Below are positions 55,624 to 64,000 of a stretch of DNA of 64,000 nucleotides, in pieces. This DNA is from Gemmatimonadota bacterium (GTDB lineage: Bacteria > Gemmatimonadota > Gemmatimonadetes > Gemmatimonadales > GWC2-71-9). Within the stretch, counting starts at the first letter, position 1; the number at the start of each line of letters is the position of its first letter. Location of the stretch: positions 62,001 through 126,000 of the forward strand of contig SHZU01000008.1 in assembly GCA_009692115.1 (NCBI GenBank), given 5' to 3'. The position numbers were made by a program, and so were the translations under genes. The notes beneath the pieces were generated by a model that saw nothing but the letters and a program-made list of their open reading frames with translations, had not been told where the DNA came from and made no database searches.

Positions 55624-56340
55624 ATGGGAACATCGCGATCGCGGCTCGTTGCCGCGGCACTGGTACTTGGCATGGCGGGCGCTCCGGCGCTCCCGGCCCA
55701 AGTGGATTACCGCAATCTGGACGACGCGCGCCCGAGCCGGGTCACCGATGCCTATCCGGTGGAGCGGTTTGCGTTTGAGCTGTCGATGGGGGGCCGGCTC
55801 CGCACCGGGAACGGGGTGACCGAGGGCCGGGCGTCGCCCCACCTCGAGTATGGGATCTTCCGAAACCTGATGGTTGGGGTCGGGGCCGAGCTGATGGATC
55901 AGGGCAGTCACTTCGAGGCCTCGGCGTTCTGGAATGCTCGCCGGGAGACGCCGGGGTTCCCGGCGGTGTCACTGGCCGCCTCGGTGGGCGAGGACCCGTT
56001 GGTCCGGTTTCTCGCGACCCGTTCGTTCGGCCTCTCGCGGCTCCATCTCAACACCGGGCTCGACCTGTCCGGGCCCACCGACTGGTGGGGCGGTCTGGCC
56101 TGGGATCGGACTCTGTTCCGAACCAGTACTCTGGTAGTGGGCGAGCTGGTTGCCGAGCGGGTGGGGCTCGGGCAGGGCGTAGAATGGAGCGCCGGGGTGG
56201 GGCTCCGCCGGCAGCTGACCCCGACGGTGGTCATTCACGGCGGGGTAAGTCAGGGATTGGGGGGCTTGGGCACCGAATTCAGCTTGGGCTTGAGCCATGC
56301 CTTTGCCATTGCCGGTTTGATGCGAGGAGCGCGCCGATGA
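55624..56340 (+). CDS. Exported beta-rich protein, possibly an outer-membrane barrel
   Basis: 238 residues with a signal peptide ending PALPAQ. The rest is a series of amphipathic strands (AFELSMGGRLRTGNGVTEGR, SPHLEYGIFRNLMVGVGAEL, LHLNTGLDLSGPTDWWGGLA, GVEWSAGVGLRRQLTPTVVI) ending in a short turn and ARR tail. This looks like an 8-12-strand barrel of the transporter-like or MetA-pathway phenol-degradation type. The stop overlaps the next start by ATGA, so both are made together. Confidence 0.62.
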   Translation: MGTSRSRLVAAALVLGMAGAPALPAQVDYRNLDDARPSRVTDAYPVERFAFELSMGGRLRTGNGVTEGRASPHLEYGIFRNLMVGVGAELMDQGSHFEASAFWNARRETPGFPAVSLAASVGEDPLVRFLATRSFGLSRLHLNTGLDLSGPTDWWGGLAWDRTLFRTSTLVVGELVAERVGLGQGVEWSAGVGLRRQLTPTVVIHGGVSQGLGGLGTEFSLGLSHAFAIAGLMRGARR

Positions 56341-57326
56341 CCCGCCTTCACGGATGGCTCCTGTTCGTGCTAGTGCCCGGTGTGGTCGCGGCCCAAGGCG
56401 GCCGGGACGAAGAGTTCTACCGGCCGGGTCGGTTCAACTGGATGTTCCAAAAGGCCTACCCGGAGGCGGCGCGGCTGTTCAACGCCTTCGACTATGGCCA
56501 CGCGATCTTGTCCGAACGGCTGACGATCGCCCCGGACGAACCGGTCGACCGGCTCGAGGTCCGGGAATTCGATTTCCTGGTGGGCGATCTCTTGAAGCGG
56601 CCGCCTCGGTTTGCGGTGGCCGAAGAATCGATCATGCCGAACTACGCCCGGATGGCTTGGCGGGCCAAGTCAATGTTCGAGCGGGCCCACGTGCTCCACC
56701 GTCAGATCTACGACGTCTACGCCGATGAACGGCTCTCGGTCGATGCGCAGCGGGCCATGGTGGAGCAATTGACGGACTACTACTTGGCCGACACCCGCTA
56801 CGCCTTTACCGATCAGCCGAAGGCGATGGAACTGATGGACGGGCAGTCTTACAGCCAAGTGTTCCGGCAGCGGTACCCCAAGTTCAACGGGCTGATCTGG
56901 GCCTATCACTGGCTTCAGGTTGGTCTTTACGAGTCACTCCTGACCGAAACCAGCCCGGACCGGAAGCGGGCCAGTATCAAGGAGAGTCTGGACCGGTTTT
57001 GGGCCATGACCGTCCAGGCGCCGGCGAATCTTCCATCGGTGATGCCGATGACCTCGGCGGTGGCACCGGTGTTCAGCGAGCGCCATCAGCGAGCGGCGAT
57101 CATCTTCGACAACCTGCACATGTTGCACGACATCATGTCGGATGTGCTCGCCTCGCCGAAGGTGATGAAGGCGGACAAGGCCCGAGTGATCAACGAGGTG
57201 TTGGATGAGTTCCAGAATCCCAAGACGAATCTGGTCGACTTGGTGCACTGGCGGATGATGGCCGATCACATGGGCGGGGTGGAGAAGATGGGCGGAGTGG
57301 CCGGCCGACGGCCCACCCCGCCCTGA
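56337..57326 (+). CDS. Secreted protein of unknown function (third gene of the cassette)
   Basis: 329 residues with signal peptide ending VVAAQ. Largely helical. Conserved-looking segments: FYRPGRFNWMFQKAYPEAAR, LFNAFDYGHAILSERL, WAYHWLQVGLYESLLTE and NLHMLHDIMSDVLASPKVMK; His residues in YGH, WAYHW and HMLHD could bind a metal or haem. No family recognised. It is coupled to the barrel-like gene by ATGA. The three secreted products may form one envelope system. Confidence 0.65.
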   Translation: MTRLHGWLLFVLVPGVVAAQGGRDEEFYRPGRFNWMFQKAYPEAARLFNAFDYGHAILSERLTIAPDEPVDRLEVREFDFLVGDLLKRPPRFAVAEESIMPNYARMAWRAKSMFERAHVLHRQIYDVYADERLSVDAQRAMVEQLTDYYLADTRYAFTDQPKAMELMDGQSYSQVFRQRYPKFNGLIWAYHWLQVGLYESLLTETSPDRKRASIKESLDRFWAMTVQAPANLPSVMPMTSAVAPVFSERHQRAAIIFDNLHMLHDIMSDVLASPKVMKADKARVINEVLDEFQNPKTNLVDLVHWRMMADHMGGVEKMGGVAGRRPTPP

Positions 57327-57335
57327 GGGCGCTCG

Positions 57336-57713
57336 CTACTTGGCAGCGACGCCCGGGGTGGCTTCGGGCGCGATGCCGTCGTCGATCGGGAGGGCAGCCG
57401 CCCGCCATCCGCTAGCGAAGGTGACCGTCAGCCGGTAGCCCAAGGTGTCGGGCACCACGGTGACGACCCCCGGGATGGTCTTGGCGTACTCCATCGCCTT
57501 GGTCACCTGGGTGGCGCGGGCCTCCGCGGTGGTGCCGCCGTCCCACTGGGCCAGGGACCGGCCAATGGCCACCAACTTGGCCTGTTCAGTGCCGTAGCGG
57601 GCAAACTGTTCAGCGGGAATCAACCCGTCCTGGCCGGCCGTGGTGGACTGGAGGTTGTAGGGGCGGCAGGCCGCGATGGCGCCCAATGCGGAGGCGGCGA
57701 GGAGGTAGCGCAT
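57336..57713 (-). CDS. Putative lipoprotein of unknown function
   Basis: 125 residues from ATG 57711-57713. Signal with lipobox (AIAAC, Cys at about residue 16). The mature domain is alpha then beta: IPAEQFARYGTEQAKLVAIG, ATQVTKAMEYAKTIPGVVTV, RLTVTFASGWRAAALPIDDG. No family recognised. It is divergent from pruA with 79 bases between the starts. Confidence 0.65.
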   Translation of the reverse strand: MRYLLAASALGAIAACRPYNLQSTTAGQDGLIPAEQFARYGTEQAKLVAIGRSLAQWDGGTTAEARATQVTKAMEYAKTIPGVVTVVPDTLGYRLTVTFASGWRAAALPIDDGIAPEATPGVAAK

Positions 57714-57792
57714 GGTGGTTCCTTGGGGGTGGTGTCGTCCAGCGGCCTGAATATAAGTAGATTCCGGCAACCTCAAGCCTCGACGAACCCAC

Positions 57793-59415
57793 ATGGCCTC
57801 GATTCCGAATACCCCTGCTCCGATCAATGAGCCGATTCTCACCTACGCCCCGGGCACGCCAGAACGGGTCGCCATCAAGGCCGCGCTCAAGGAAATGAGC
57901 GGCGAGGTCGTCGACATTCCCTGTATCGTCGGCGGCAAAGAGATCCGAACCGGCAAGACTCATTCGGTGGTCTCGCCCCACCGGCACGGTCATGTCCTGG
58001 CCAACGTCCACGAGGCCGATGCCCGGACCATGAACCAGGCCGTCCAGGCCGCCGAGCGGGGCTACCGGGAATGGTCGAACTCGAAATTCGAGGACCGGGC
58101 GGCGGTGTTCCTCCGGGCGGCTGAGTTGCTGGCCGGTCCGTGGCGCCAGGTGCTCAACGGTTCCACCATGCTCGGGCAAAGCAAGACGATCTATCAGGCT
58201 GAAATCGACGCCGCCTGCGAGTTGATCGATTTTTGGCGCTTCAACGTAGGCTTTGCCGACCAGATGTACACCCAGCAGCCGAAGTCCTCGCCGGGGGCGT
58301 GGAACCGGATGGAGTACCGGCCGCTCGAGGGGTTCATCTACGCCATTTCACCGTTCAACTTCACTGCCATCGGCGGCAACTTGGCCGGCACCCCCGCCCT
58401 GATGGGCAACACGGTGGTCTGGAAGCCGGCCGGCACCGCGGCGCTCAGCAGCTACTACACGATGAAGCTCTTCGAAGCGGCCGGAATGCCGCCCGGCGTC
58501 ATCAACTTCCTGCCCGGCAACGCGGCCCTGATTACCGAACGGATGTTATCCGACCGGAAGCTGGCCGGGGTCAATTTTACCGGCTCGACCGGGGTGTTCC
58601 AGTCGATCTGGAAGCGGGTCGGCGAGCGGATTGCCGACTACGCCACCTACCCTCGGCTGGTTGGCGAAACCGGCGGCAAGGATTTCGTGCTGGCCCATCC
58701 GAGCGCCGATCCGGAGGCGCTGGCGGTGGCGCTGGTTCGGGGGGCCTTCGAGTATCAGGGGCAGAAGTGCAGTGCGGCGTCGCGGGCCTATGTGCCGGCC
58801 AGTCTCTGGCCCGAAGTCCGGGACCGGATGGTGGCCATGATGGCCGAGATCAAGATCGGCGACGTGGCCGATTTCAAGAACTTTATGGGCGCGGTGATCG
58901 ACGCGAAGGCGTTCGGCAGGCTCAAGGGATACCTGGATCAGGCCAAGAAGGACCGGAGTGTGACCTTGGTGTCCGGCGGCGGCGCCGACGACAGCAAGGG
59001 CTACTTCATCGAGCCGACGCTTCTCCAGGTCAAAGACCCGGCCTACCGGACGATGTGCGAGGAGCTCTTTGGCCCGATCTTGACCGCCTACGTATACAAA
59101 GACAAAGACTGGAAACAGACCGTGAAGTTGGTGGATAGCACCAGTCCGTACGCCCTGACCGGATCGATCTTTGCCCGGGATCGCGACATCATCGACCAGG
59201 TGAAGACCACGCTCCGGCACGCAGCCGGTAACTTCTATATCAACGACAAGCCGACCGGTGCGGTAGTGGGCCAGCAGCCGTTCGGCGGCGCCCGGGCCAG
59301 CGGCACCAACGACAAGGCCGGGTCGTACCTCAACTTGGTCCGGTGGGTGTCGCCGCGGTCGATCAAGGAAACCCTGGTCCCGGTAACCGACTACCGGTAC
59401 CCCTTCATGGCCTAG
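57793..59415 (+). CDS. pruA: L-glutamate gamma-semialdehyde (1-pyrroline-5-carboxylate) dehydrogenase
   Basis: 540 residues. It oxidises glutamate semialdehyde to glutamate with NAD+, the second step of proline breakdown. Seen: YAISPFNFTAIGGNLAGTPA, the NAD motif VNFTGSTGVFQSIW, the general-base Glu in LVGETGGKDF and the catalytic Cys in EYQGQKCSAASRAYV. The long N-terminus and FGGARASGTNDKAG are typical of the stand-alone eukaryote-like form rather than the PutA fusion. No proline dehydrogenase gene is next to it. Confidence 0.94.
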   Translation: MASIPNTPAPINEPILTYAPGTPERVAIKAALKEMSGEVVDIPCIVGGKEIRTGKTHSVVSPHRHGHVLANVHEADARTMNQAVQAAERGYREWSNSKFEDRAAVFLRAAELLAGPWRQVLNGSTMLGQSKTIYQAEIDAACELIDFWRFNVGFADQMYTQQPKSSPGAWNRMEYRPLEGFIYAISPFNFTAIGGNLAGTPALMGNTVVWKPAGTAALSSYYTMKLFEAAGMPPGVINFLPGNAALITERMLSDRKLAGVNFTGSTGVFQSIWKRVGERIADYATYPRLVGETGGKDFVLAHPSADPEALAVALVRGAFEYQGQKCSAASRAYVPASLWPEVRDRMVAMMAEIKIGDVADFKNFMGAVIDAKAFGRLKGYLDQAKKDRSVTLVSGGGADDSKGYFIEPTLLQVKDPAYRTMCEELFGPILTAYVYKDKDWKQTVKLVDSTSPYALTGSIFARDRDIIDQVKTTLRHAAGNFYINDKPTGAVVGQQPFGGARASGTNDKAGSYLNLVRWVSPRSIKETLVPVTDYRYPFMA

Positions 59416-59417
59416 TC

Positions 59418-60188
59418 TTGAGTTTGCGCTGCCTCGGCCTGGCGCTGGTGGGATGGGTCTCGAGCGCGGCGGCGCAAACCTACCGGCCGTCCGCGTTTGC
59501 CTGTGCGGTGTTTCAGGAGTCGGTTGCGACCTCGATTCGCGGCACCAACGGGTCGGCGGAGGTCGCCGACCGGGCCGGCCGGTTTGGGTTGCTGGTACTC
59601 AATGGCCGCGACTCGAGCGGCGTGGTCGTGTTGGAGGCTTGGTACGACTCCCTCGAGGTCTGGCGCGAAACCGCCGCCGGGCGGGAGGCGCCCGAAACCG
59701 ACGGGGTCGTGGGGGGCCGGTTTCGGGGCGTCCTCCACGCCGCCGGGAAGTACCGGCCGCTCAAGGCCCCGTTCATACCCGACGAGCTCGCGGACGTGGC
59801 CGACCTGGCCGCCGTCCTGGATGACTTCCTCCCGTGGTTGCCGCCGGCCCCGTTGGCGGCCGGCCAACAGTGGTCGGACACCACCGGACTTACGATTCGG
59901 CGGCTGCCCGACCGGGCCCGGACTCACCACTATCGATGGACCGCCAGCCGGCGCCGAGGTGACCGGTATGCTGCCTCGGACAGCTTGTCGGTGACGCTCG
60001 ACCAAGTGATCAAGGAAACCGGCGAACTCGAATGGTCGCCGGAGGGCGGCCCGCTCGGCTGGACTCGTCAGATCAACGTGTCGGCCCGGATCCCGGCCAC
60101 CGGCGGGGTCAAGCGGCCGGTCCGGTCCACGGTCGATCAGACCGTGACCGTGACCCGCCGGCCGGACCTCACTTCACATTGTGGTTAG
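59418..60188 (+). CDS. Secreted protein of unknown function
   Basis: 256 residues if the TTG at 59418 is used (59424 is also possible); either gives a signal peptide (LGLALVGWVSSAAAQ). The body alternates strands and short helices (FGLLVLNGRDSSGVVVLEAW, RFRGVLHAAGKYRPLKAPFI, LEWSPEGGPLGWTRQINVSA) with few Cys. No family recognised. It lies two bases after pruA and 12 bases before the nitrilase gene, so it is likely in their operon. Confidence 0.62.
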   Translation: MSLRCLGLALVGWVSSAAAQTYRPSAFACAVFQESVATSIRGTNGSAEVADRAGRFGLLVLNGRDSSGVVVLEAWYDSLEVWRETAAGREAPETDGVVGGRFRGVLHAAGKYRPLKAPFIPDELADVADLAAVLDDFLPWLPPAPLAAGQQWSDTTGLTIRRLPDRARTHHYRWTASRRRGDRYAASDSLSVTLDQVIKETGELEWSPEGGPLGWTRQINVSARIPATGGVKRPVRSTVDQTVTVTRRPDLTSHCG

Positions 60189-60200
60189 GCGGGAGGCCTC

Positions 60201-61133
60201 ATGACCTGGGTTCGGGCGGCGGTAGTGCAGGACGGATCGGTGGCCTTCGACCCCTTGGCCACCCTCGACCGGGTGGCGGCCCGGATGGCGGAGGCCGCGC
60301 GCGAGCAGGCGCAGGTGGTGGTCTTTCCGGAAGCGATGATCGGCGGCTATCCGAAGGGCGTGGACTTCGGCGCCCGAGTCGGCTTGCGGAGTGACGAGGG
60401 CCGGGAGGAATTCGAGCGGTATTGGAACGGCGCGATCGAGGTGCCCGGCCCGGTTACCGACCGGCTTGGCGAAATGGCCGGCGAGTTCGGCGCCTATCTG
60501 GTCATCGGGGTGATCGAACGGAGCGGGGGCACGCTCTACTGCACGGCGCTCTATTTCTCGTCGGAAGGCGCGCTGTTGGGCCGGCATCGGAAAGTGATGC
60601 CGACCGCCATGGAGCGGATCATCTGGGGTTACGGCGACGGCTCCACGCTCGCCGTGTTTGATACGCCGTTAGGCAAACTTGGCGCGGTGATTTGTTGGGA
60701 GAACTACATGCCGTTGCTTCGGACCGCCATGTACGCGCAAGGTATTGAGCTGTACTGTGCCCCGACCGTGGACGACCGGGAAGTCTGGGGGGCCACTATG
60801 CGGCACATTGCGCGGGAGGGCCGGTGCTTCGTGTTGTCGGCCTGCCAGCACGCCCGGCGCCGTGACTACCCGGCCGACTACGCGCCGATCCAAGGCAATG
60901 ATCCGGAGACCGCGCTGATTCGAGGGGGGAGTCTGATCGTCGATCCCTTGGGGACCGTGCTGGCGGGGCCGGTCTATGATCAGTCCTGCGTACTCGTCGC
61001 CGACCTCGACATGGGGCTGATTGCGCGCGGGAAGTATGATTTCGATCCGGTGGGGCACTACGCCCGGCCCGACCTTTTCAACTTGACCGTCAATACGTCC
61101 CCGCAGCTGCCGGTGCGGTTCACGGGTTCGTAG
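60201..61133 (+). CDS. Nitrilase-superfamily carbon-nitrogen hydrolase
   Basis: 310 residues from ATG 60201 behind GGGAGG. Catalytic triad: Glu in VVVFPEAMIGGYPKG, Lys in LLGRHRKVMPT and Cys in GAVICWENYMPLL. The ICWENYMPL sequence and the length match true nitrilases or cyanide hydratases more than ureidopropionases. It would hydrolyse a nitrile or amide to the acid plus ammonia. Its substrate is unknown; amide metabolism could link it loosely with proline catabolism by pruA. Confidence 0.9.
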   Translation: MTWVRAAVVQDGSVAFDPLATLDRVAARMAEAAREQAQVVVFPEAMIGGYPKGVDFGARVGLRSDEGREEFERYWNGAIEVPGPVTDRLGEMAGEFGAYLVIGVIERSGGTLYCTALYFSSEGALLGRHRKVMPTAMERIIWGYGDGSTLAVFDTPLGKLGAVICWENYMPLLRTAMYAQGIELYCAPTVDDREVWGATMRHIAREGRCFVLSACQHARRRDYPADYAPIQGNDPETALIRGGSLIVDPLGTVLAGPVYDQSCVLVADLDMGLIARGKYDFDPVGHYARPDLFNLTVNTSPQLPVRFTGS

Positions 61134-61225
61134 CGCTCGGCAAGCGTTTCGAGCCCAATAAACCCCTTGTGTGGGCGGCTCGCGTTCTCCTATGTTTCGG
61201 GAACTTTCACGGGGAGACCCACCGG

Positions 61226-62347
61226 ATGTCGGAAGTATTCCGGAGCTCCGACGAGTTCGATGAGCAAGCCCACCAGCTCTACAATCAAGGCCGCTACGAC
61301 GAAGCGCTCGACGTGTTGAAGGACGGGCTCTCGATCTATCCGTCGTCGGTCGAATTGTACGTCGGGGCCGGGTACGCCTATCTGGCCCGTGAAGAATACG
61401 CCTGGTCCCGCGAAGCGTTTACCCAGGCCCTCTTGCTCGAACCCGACCATGAAGACGCCTTGGCCGGATCGGGCGAAACCCTGCTCCGGATCGGCGACCA
61501 GGCGGCCGCCCTCCAATCGTTCGACCGGGTGTTGGGCCTCGGGTTCCAAGAAGATCACGACCTCATGCTCCAGATTGGGAAGGCCCTGTTCCGCCAAGGC
61601 CTCCTGGCCCACGCCCATCGGTTCTTCGAACTGGCCGCCAACGCCGAGCCCGAGTGCGAAGAGGCCGCGGCCTGCATGGGCTACGTGTCGCACCGAGTGG
61701 GCCGGGACGGCTCGGCGGTGTTCTGGCTCCGCCGGGCGCTGGCCATCGACCCCACCTTTGCCGAACCCCGGGTGTACCTGGCCAACATGCTCTACGACCG
61801 GGGTGAAACGGCCGCGGCGCTGATCCACTTCGAGCGGACTGAACCGGAAGAGCACTTCGACGAACTCGGCCTGTTCCGGACCATCGAACTCAAGAAGATG
61901 TTCTTCCGCCTGGCCGACGACGACGAAACCCTCGAGCCTTGGTACCAGCGGGTGGCCGAGCTGACGGTCGAGCCCGACCCGATCGACGAACTGCTGGCCG
62001 AAATCGAGGCCATCCAGAACAACGGATCGGTCCGCGACCCCACCCAGCTCGAACTGTTCGGCACCATGCAGACCGAATTGCAGCAGATGCTCCGGAAATC
62101 GGGGCATCGGCCCGAGGTCCACCAGGTCGGCACGCTGGCCGGCCAGATGGTGCGGGGCACCTGGGACGAGATCTTGACCCAGATCAAGGCATCGGACCGG
62201 CTCGCCGCGGCCCAGTCGGTGCCCGAATTCATGGCGGGTCAAGCCGAGCGAGGCAAACAGGAAACCGGCGTAGTCATCCCCACCACCGACGCCGAGGCGT
62301 TCATCCGAGGCTCTGCCGAAGCGGGAGTGCTCCGGATCGTTCACTGA
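61226..62347 (+). CDS. Tetratricopeptide-repeat protein
   Basis: 373 residues from ATG 61226 with GGGGAG upstream. About six TPR-like helix pairs: DEQAHQLYNQGRYDEALDVL, AYLAREEYAWSREAFTQALL, TLLRIGDQAAALQSFDRVLG, ALFRQGLLAHAHRFFELAAN, MLYDRGETAAALIHFERTEP. The last third (about 250-373) is a mixed helical region with no motif I recognise. No signal peptide, so probably cytoplasmic scaffold. It precedes the M16 gene by four bases, and the two may be co-expressed. Confidence 0.85.
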   Translation: MSEVFRSSDEFDEQAHQLYNQGRYDEALDVLKDGLSIYPSSVELYVGAGYAYLAREEYAWSREAFTQALLLEPDHEDALAGSGETLLRIGDQAAALQSFDRVLGLGFQEDHDLMLQIGKALFRQGLLAHAHRFFELAANAEPECEEAAACMGYVSHRVGRDGSAVFWLRRALAIDPTFAEPRVYLANMLYDRGETAAALIHFERTEPEEHFDELGLFRTIELKKMFFRLADDDETLEPWYQRVAELTVEPDPIDELLAEIEAIQNNGSVRDPTQLELFGTMQTELQQMLRKSGHRPEVHQVGTLAGQMVRGTWDEILTQIKASDRLAAAQSVPEFMAGQAERGKQETGVVIPTTDAEAFIRGSAEAGVLRIVH

Positions 62348-62351
62348 CCGA

Positions 62352-64000
62352 ATGCCACCCGCCGAGCGCCGAGTGCCGAGTGCCGAGCGCCGAGATTGGT
62401 CCTCCGGGGTCGTTCGGTCGGTCCTGCCGAACGGCCTGACCGTTCTCATCCATCCTGATCCGACCGCTCCGGCTGTCAGCGTCGTGATCCACGTCCGGGC
62501 CGGTTTCTTCGACGAGCCGGACCGGTGGCAGGGGATCAGTCATGTGCTCGAGCACATGTTCTTCAAGGGCACCCCGACCCGGGGCGTCGGCCAGATTGCC
62601 TCGGAAACCAAGGCGCTCGGCGGCTACCTCAACGCCTACACCAGCTACGACGCCACGACCTATTACGTGGTCCTTCCCGAGGCCGGCTTCCGCCAGGCGC
62701 TCGAAATCCAGGCCGACGCCCTTCGGAATGCCGCCATCGATGCCGGTGAGCTGAAGCGCGAGCTCCAGGTCATCATCGAGGAGGCCAAACGAAAATTCGA
62801 TAGCTCCTCGGCCCGGGCCCATGAGGTGCTACACGAAGTGCTGTTCGACCACCACCGGATCCGGCGCTGGCGGATCGGGGTCGAAGGTCAGTTGGCCGGC
62901 TTTACCCGCGAGGATGTGGCCGGGTACTACGCATCCCGCTATCTGCCGGGGCGGGTCATCGTGTCGGTGGCCGGCGCCGTCGAGGTCGGGCCGGCTCTCC
63001 AGGCGGTCGAGGACCTGTTTGGCGATTGGGCGGCCGGGCCCGCGGCGGTCGATCTCTCGCCGGAGGAGCCCTGGCGCTCCGACAACCGGGTCCGGACCCT
63101 TCGCGGCGATGTGAAGCAAGCGGATCTGGTCGTGGGGTGGCGCGCGGTTCCCTACGGGCACCCGGACGCTCCGGCGCTCGACCTAGCCGCGTCGGTGTTG
63201 TCCGCGGGCCGGGGCGGCTGGCTGTATCGTCACCTCCGCCAGCCCGGGATCGTGACATCGGCCGGCGCGTACCACTACACGCCGACCGAGGTCGGGGTGT
63301 TCTCGATTTCCGCCGACCTCGAGCCGGGCCGGATCGATGAGACCCTGACGGTGGTCGGGGGCTTGATGGCCCGCCTCGGGACGACCGGTCCATCAGACCA
63401 AGACTTGAGCCGGGTCAAGACCCTGATCGCCGCCCAATGGGCCCGGCGGTTCGAGTCGGTTGATGGCCGGGCCACGACGGTGGCGGCCGCGGAAGCGTTA
63501 GGCGGCGTGGCCGGTCTCGACGAAGAATACCGCCGGATGATGGCCGTCACCGCCGCCGAGGTCCGGGACGCGGTGCGCTGCTATCTCCGCCCCGATGCGG
63601 TCTCCGCCGTGGTGTATCTGCCCGATGGAAGCGGCCCGGACCTCACCGTGGAGGGCCTTCGGCGGAGTTTCGAGGGGCCGGCCCGGTCGGCCGATCCGCC
63701 CTCGAATGCCCCGACGCTCCCGGTGTCTTCACGGGTTCGCGCGGTCGGCGTGACTCGGACGGCCGGGGTGGCTCATCTGGCGTTCCCGGGCGCCGATCTG
63801 TTGGTCAAGGCCAAACCCAGCGTCCCCTTGGTGACCCTGGGATGGTATCGGCGCCGGAGCGAGCCGGAGGCACCGGGGGTGGCCGGCGTCGGGGCCTTGG
63901 CGGTGCGGGCGGCGGCGCGGGGGGCCGGTCCGTTCGATCTGGCCGCCCTGGCGGACGCCTTCGAGGTCCTCGGCGGCACGTTAGGCACCAGTGTCGCCGC
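62352..64000 (+). CDS. M16-family zinc peptidase, 3' end cut by the window, with a repeat-encoded N-terminus
   Basis: The frame is open from ATG 62352 to the window end (549 residues visible). The zinc motif is ISHVLEHMFFKGT (HxxEH), with a downstream Glu in QVIIEEAKRKFDS; ALGGYLNAYTSYDATTYYVV follows as expected. The first 15 residues before WSSGVVRSVLPNGL are encoded by GCCGAGY heptamers. A second, inactive-looking M16 half begins near residue 475. These proteins degrade or process peptides in the envelope or cytoplasm; no signal peptide is visible because of the repeat. An internal GTG at about 62373 is an alternative start. Confidence 0.9.
   Translation, partial: MPPAERRVPSAERRDWSSGVVRSVLPNGLTVLIHPDPTAPAVSVVIHVRAGFFDEPDRWQGISHVLEHMFFKGTPTRGVGQIASETKALGGYLNAYTSYDATTYYVVLPEAGFRQALEIQADALRNAAIDAGELKRELQVIIEEAKRKFDSSSARAHEVLHEVLFDHHRIRRWRIGVEGQLAGFTREDVAGYYASRYLPGRVIVSVAGAVEVGPALQAVEDLFGDWAAGPAAVDLSPEEPWRSDNRVRTLRGDVKQADLVVGWRAVPYGHPDAPALDLAASVLSAGRGGWLYRHLRQPGIVTSAGAYHYTPTEVGVFSISADLEPGRIDETLTVVGGLMARLGTTGPSDQDLSRVKTLIAAQWARRFESVDGRATTVAAAEALGGVAGLDEEYRRMMAVTAAEVRDAVRCYLRPDAVSAVVYLPDGSGPDLTVEGLRRSFEGPARSADPPSNAPTLPVSSRVRAVGVTRTAGVAHLAFPGADLLVKAKPSVPLVTLGWYRRRSEPEAPGVAGVGALAVRAAARGAGPFDLAALADAFEVLGGTLGTSVA
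62361..62394 (+). repeat. GCCGAGY heptamer array at the start of the M16 gene
   Basis: GCCGAGC, GCCGAGT, GCCGAGT, GCCGAGC and a partial GCCGAG, in direct orientation, preceded by CCACCC as in the folA array. It encodes AERRVPSAERR and lies in the first codons of the gene. Confidence 0.9.

Overview
The window looks like a chromosomal segment of a GC-rich, Gram-negative bacterium, most plausibly a member of the Gemmatimonadota. The grounds are inference from gene content: a SusC/RagA plus SusD pair, many lipobox and signal-peptide proteins, an actinobacterial-type succinate dehydrogenase membrane anchor, fused PD40/amidohydrolase proteins and TTG/GTG starts in tightly overlapping operons. I saw no rRNA, tRNA, CRISPR array, prophage or insertion sequence. 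It reads as housekeeping chromosome with small accessory islands and an unusual number of interrupted genes.

Region by region. 1-5.9 kb: the end of a molybdenum hydroxylase subunit, a MscS-like channel, a zinc-type dehydrogenase, a histone H1-like lysine-rich protein with 12-base tandem repeats, a decayed terpene-cyclase-like pseudogene and a nickel/cobalt transporter. 5.9-12.5 kb: selD, whose catalytic position is an in-frame TGA (selenocysteine), leads a chain of overlapping genes (RNase HI, zinc ribbon, membrane protein, lipoprotein), followed by a broken FAD oxidase and thyA-folA. 12.5-16.3 kb: a phosphatase interrupted by an amber codon, then two ATP-grasp ligases and a GNAT acetyltransferase. 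16.3-21.2 kb: an outer-membrane barrel plus a zinc/manganese-type ABC importer, a broken AraC-like regulator and an HMA metal-binding protein. 21-25.3 kb: a very large PD40-amidohydrolase lipoprotein and a VapBC toxin-antitoxin pair with a well-formed promoter/operator. 25.3-29.7 kb: the sdhCAB operon plus a small TGA-interrupted secreted gene. 29.7-39 kb: ChrA, an MFS transporter, a deoxyhypusine-synthase homologue with a LOG-type protein, queG, a VOC protein, PBP4 and an acyl-CoA dehydrogenase. 39-44 kb: a frameshifted VWA protein, a homocysteine methyltransferase-MTHFR fusion behind a candidate attenuator, and an ArsR repressor with its own palindrome. 44-50 kb: SusCD and small secreted/membrane proteins. 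50-57.7 kb: metH preceded by a leader resembling the first one, yggU, yggT and an unrecognised secreted three-gene cassette. 57.7-64 kb: pruA, a nitrilase, a TPR protein and an M16 peptidase running off the window.

Connections between genes. Folate/one-carbon metabolism is well represented (thyA, folA, the HMT-MTHFR fusion, metH), and the two methionine genes share an RNA leader element, which suggests joint control. A tandem heptamer repeat (GCCGAGY) recurs at four places, always inside or at the 5' end of coding sequences. Seven genes are broken by frameshifts or stops, which means either real decay or assembly error; the selD TGA is different because it falls exactly at the catalytic position and is followed by a strong hairpin.
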